A DNA stretch of 64,000 bases from Leucobacter chironomi DSM 19883. GTDB taxonomy: Bacteria > Actinomycetota > Actinomycetes > Actinomycetales > Microbacteriaceae. Under the pieces are notes generated by a model that saw nothing but the letters and a program-made list of their open reading frames with translations, did not search any database and was not told the origin of the DNA. The DNA is taken from assembly GCF_000421845.1 (NCBI RefSeq), contig NZ_ATXU01000007.1, positions 62,001 through 126,000 on the forward strand, read 5' to 3'. Shown here piece after piece: positions 62,232 through 64,000 of the stretch. The stretch's first letter is position 1. Each line of letters begins with the position of its first letter. Position numbers and translations under genes: made by a program.

Positions 62232-64000
62232 TGAGCGACACCACCACTCTCAGCCCCGTCGCGGCCCGCCAGACCGCGCTCGACCCGGTGACGTTCGAGG
62301 TGCTGAAGAACGCCTTCGCCACCAGCGTCGACCTCATGAGCGAGCAGATCCTGCGCACCTGCTACTCCTTCGTCATCTACTCCCGCGACTTCTCGTCGGC
62401 GCTGTGCGACGCGCACGGCAACACGGTGATGCAGGGATCCGGCGATATCGCGGTGCACGTCGGCACGCTGCACTTCCAGGCGAAGGCCGTGATCGAGCAG
62501 TTCGGCGGCGACATCCACCCGGGCGACGTGTTCGCGATCAACGACCCGTACCGCGGCGGCACGCACTTCAACGACGTCTCCTTCGTGCGCCCCATCTTCT
62601 CCGAGGGCCGCATCATCGCCTTCGCGCAGAACAAGGGCCACTGGGCCGACATCGGCGGCAAGGTGCCCGGATCCTTCGACGTGTCGGCCTCGGAGCACTT
62701 CGGCGAGGGTCTCCGGATCACCCCGATCCGCGTCTGGTCGAAGGGGGTGTTCCTGCACGACGTCGCTCAGCTGCTCGTCGCGAACACCCGCGCCCCGGAG
62801 CAGGCGCTCGGCGACCTGCACGCGCAGTCGGAGGCCACCGCCGTCTGCGAGCGCGAGGTGCTGCGCCTCGTCGACCGCTACGGCACGGAGACCGTCGAGC
62901 TCGCGATGCAGGAGACGCAGGACTACGTCGAGCGCACCGTGCGCCGCCGTCTCGCCGACCTCCCCCGCGGCACCTGGGAGACGGTCGACTACCTCGACCT
63001 CGATCCGGGCAAGCCCGAGGGTCTTGTGCCGATCAAGATCACCATGACGCTCGACGGCGAGGGGATCCACTACAACCTCGAGGGCAGTGCCGACGTGGTC
63101 GACACCTTCCTCAACTCGGGATACGGCACCACGTTCTCGGCGATCTACGCGGGCACGAAGACCTTCTTCCCCGACGTGCCGCTCAACTCCGGCTTCTACG
63201 CGGCGGTGACCGCCGACATCGGTCCCGAGGGCACCGTGGTGAACGCCGGCTGGCCCTACGCGGTCACGGGCTTCTGCTCGGGCCCGTACGAGAAGCTCAT
63301 GAACGGCATCTTCGAGATCTGGTCGCAGCTCATGCCCGAGCGGGCGATGGCCTGCGCCTTCAACCTCGAGTACCTGCTCGTCGGCGGGCGCGACGCCCGC
63401 AGCGAGTCGAAGCCGTACTTCATGTGGTACGACTGGATGGCCGGCGGCTGGGGCGGCCGCTCCTCGAAGGACGGCTCGAGCGCCACCGCTCCCGTGTTCG
63501 GCGTGGGCCTCGCGGTGCAGGCGTGCGAGGGGCAGGAACGGCTCACGCCGGTGCTCACCACGATGCACCGGATCGGCACCGACTCGGGCGGGCCCGGCCG
63601 CTTCCGCGGCGGTTGCGGCGTCGAGAAGGGCGGCACCCTCACCGACGCCGACGCCTCGGTGATGAGCTACTGCTGCGACCGCGCCCGATCCATCACCTGG
63701 GGCATCGAGGGCGGCCTGCCCTCGATCCCGCACGGCGTATGGCTCAACCGCGACACCGAGAACGAGCGCTTCCTCGGCTCAATCTTCTCATCGGTGCCGG
63801 TGCAGCCGGGCGACACCTTCTACCGGCCCTCGGCCGGCGGCGGCGGCTTCGGCGACCCGCTCGACCGCACTCCGGAGGAGGTGCTCGAAGACGTGATCGA
63901 CGACTACGTCTCGATCGAGCGCGCGGCCGAGGACTACGGCGTGGTCATCGCGCCGATCGATCCCGAGCTCGACCGCTACGAGATCGACCGAGAGGCCACG
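62231..64000 (+). CDS. hyuB: Hydantoinase B subunit (HyuB-like), 3' end outside window
   Basis: 590 codons are present with no stop. DPVTFEVLKNAFATSVDLMSEQILRTCYS, the HPGDVFAINDPYRGGTHFNDV segment and SGGPGRFRGGCGVEKG are hallmarks of HyuB/oxoprolinase B. ATG 62231 shares its A with the hyuA stop. With HyuA it forms the ATP-dependent amidohydrolase; the substrate is not determined by sequence. Confidence 0.92.
   Translation, partial: MSDTTTLSPVAARQTALDPVTFEVLKNAFATSVDLMSEQILRTCYSFVIYSRDFSSALCDAHGNTVMQGSGDIAVHVGTLHFQAKAVIEQFGGDIHPGDVFAINDPYRGGTHFNDVSFVRPIFSEGRIIAFAQNKGHWADIGGKVPGSFDVSASEHFGEGLRITPIRVWSKGVFLHDVAQLLVANTRAPEQALGDLHAQSEATAVCEREVLRLVDRYGTETVELAMQETQDYVERTVRRRLADLPRGTWETVDYLDLDPGKPEGLVPIKITMTLDGEGIHYNLEGSADVVDTFLNSGYGTTFSAIYAGTKTFFPDVPLNSGFYAAVTADIGPEGTVVNAGWPYAVTGFCSGPYEKLMNGIFEIWSQLMPERAMACAFNLEYLLVGGRDARSESKPYFMWYDWMAGGWGGRSSKDGSSATAPVFGVGLAVQACEGQERLTPVLTTMHRIGTDSGGPGRFRGGCGVEKGGTLTDADASVMSYCCDRARSITWGIEGGLPSIPHGVWLNRDTENERFLGSIFSSVPVQPGDTFYRPSAGGGGFGDPLDRTPEEVLEDVIDDYVSIERAAEDYGVVIAPIDPELDRYEIDREAT

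Noticed and set aside
1-64000. CRISPR arrays, prophage or integrated plasmid
   Set aside because: No regularly spaced direct repeats, integrase, portal or capsid genes were seen.

Overview
The window is high-GC DNA with short, often overlapping, co-directional operons. Its gene content points to an actinobacterium of the Microbacteriaceae, and a Leucobacter-like organism fits best. The main evidence is a Ser/Thr-kinase and cell-shape cluster in the order fhaA-fhaB-pstP-rodA-pbpA-pknA-pknB, next to trpG/pabA, a class E sortase, crgA, a rhomboid protease and a cyclophilin. In this group that block lies near oriC. No dnaA or oriC is present, but three DnaA-box matches lie between genes in the first 12 kb. 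The genus is an inference.

Layout. 1-12 kb: end of a carboxylesterase, tRNA-Ala(UGC), an AlkD-type protein, a membrane-anchored EEP-fold phosphatase/nuclease, a GNAT enzyme, a PIG-L deacetylase, a three-gene sensor-kinase/regulator/DUF4097-like operon, an alpha/beta hydrolase, a Nudix enzyme, an unknown membrane protein, ppiA and a rhomboid protease. 12-23 kb: crgA, sortase E, a 53-residue membrane protein and trpG, facing the kinase/peptidoglycan operon, then tRNA-Leu(CAG). 23.4-31.8 kb: a catabolic operon with an SsuABC-type transporter, aldehyde dehydrogenase, an atypical M19 dipeptidase-like protein, a COG1233 FAD oxidoreductase and a muconolactone-isomerase-like protein, ending in its own LacI regulator. 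The promoter is bracketed by two LacI-type operators. 31.8-36.1 kb: the dihydroxyacetone kinase operon dhaKLM, in which DhaM carries a complete PTS chain (EIIA-HPr-full EI). 36.4-43.7 kb: a YtcJ-type amidohydrolase, a large LuxR/MalT-type regulator and a polar amino-acid ABC transporter.

43.7-46.2 kb: an AbiEi/DUF559-like gene between two related hairpin elements, tagD, a tiny acidic protein, an SCO4848-family membrane protein and a 160-bp MITE. 46.2-56.1 kb: a GntR-controlled divergon with a CynX-type MFS permease on one side. On the other side are a cytosine-deaminase-like hydrolase, a complete Dpp/Opp-type ABC transporter and a second amidohydrolase that lacks the usual HxH metal motif. 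56.1-64 kb: thioesterase, glycerate kinase, GNAT, cupin, a PucR regulator and a divergent hyuA-hyuB pair (hyuB runs off the end).

The most unusual features are the LacI-controlled catabolic operon with its degenerate M19 protein, the hairpin element families at 3.6/34.4 kb and 43.8/45.0 kb, and a 30-bp sequence duplicated beside DnaA boxes in two intergenic regions that are not upstream of any gene. Leaderless-type promoters (TAnnnT about 6 nt before the start codon) recur in the housekeeping part.
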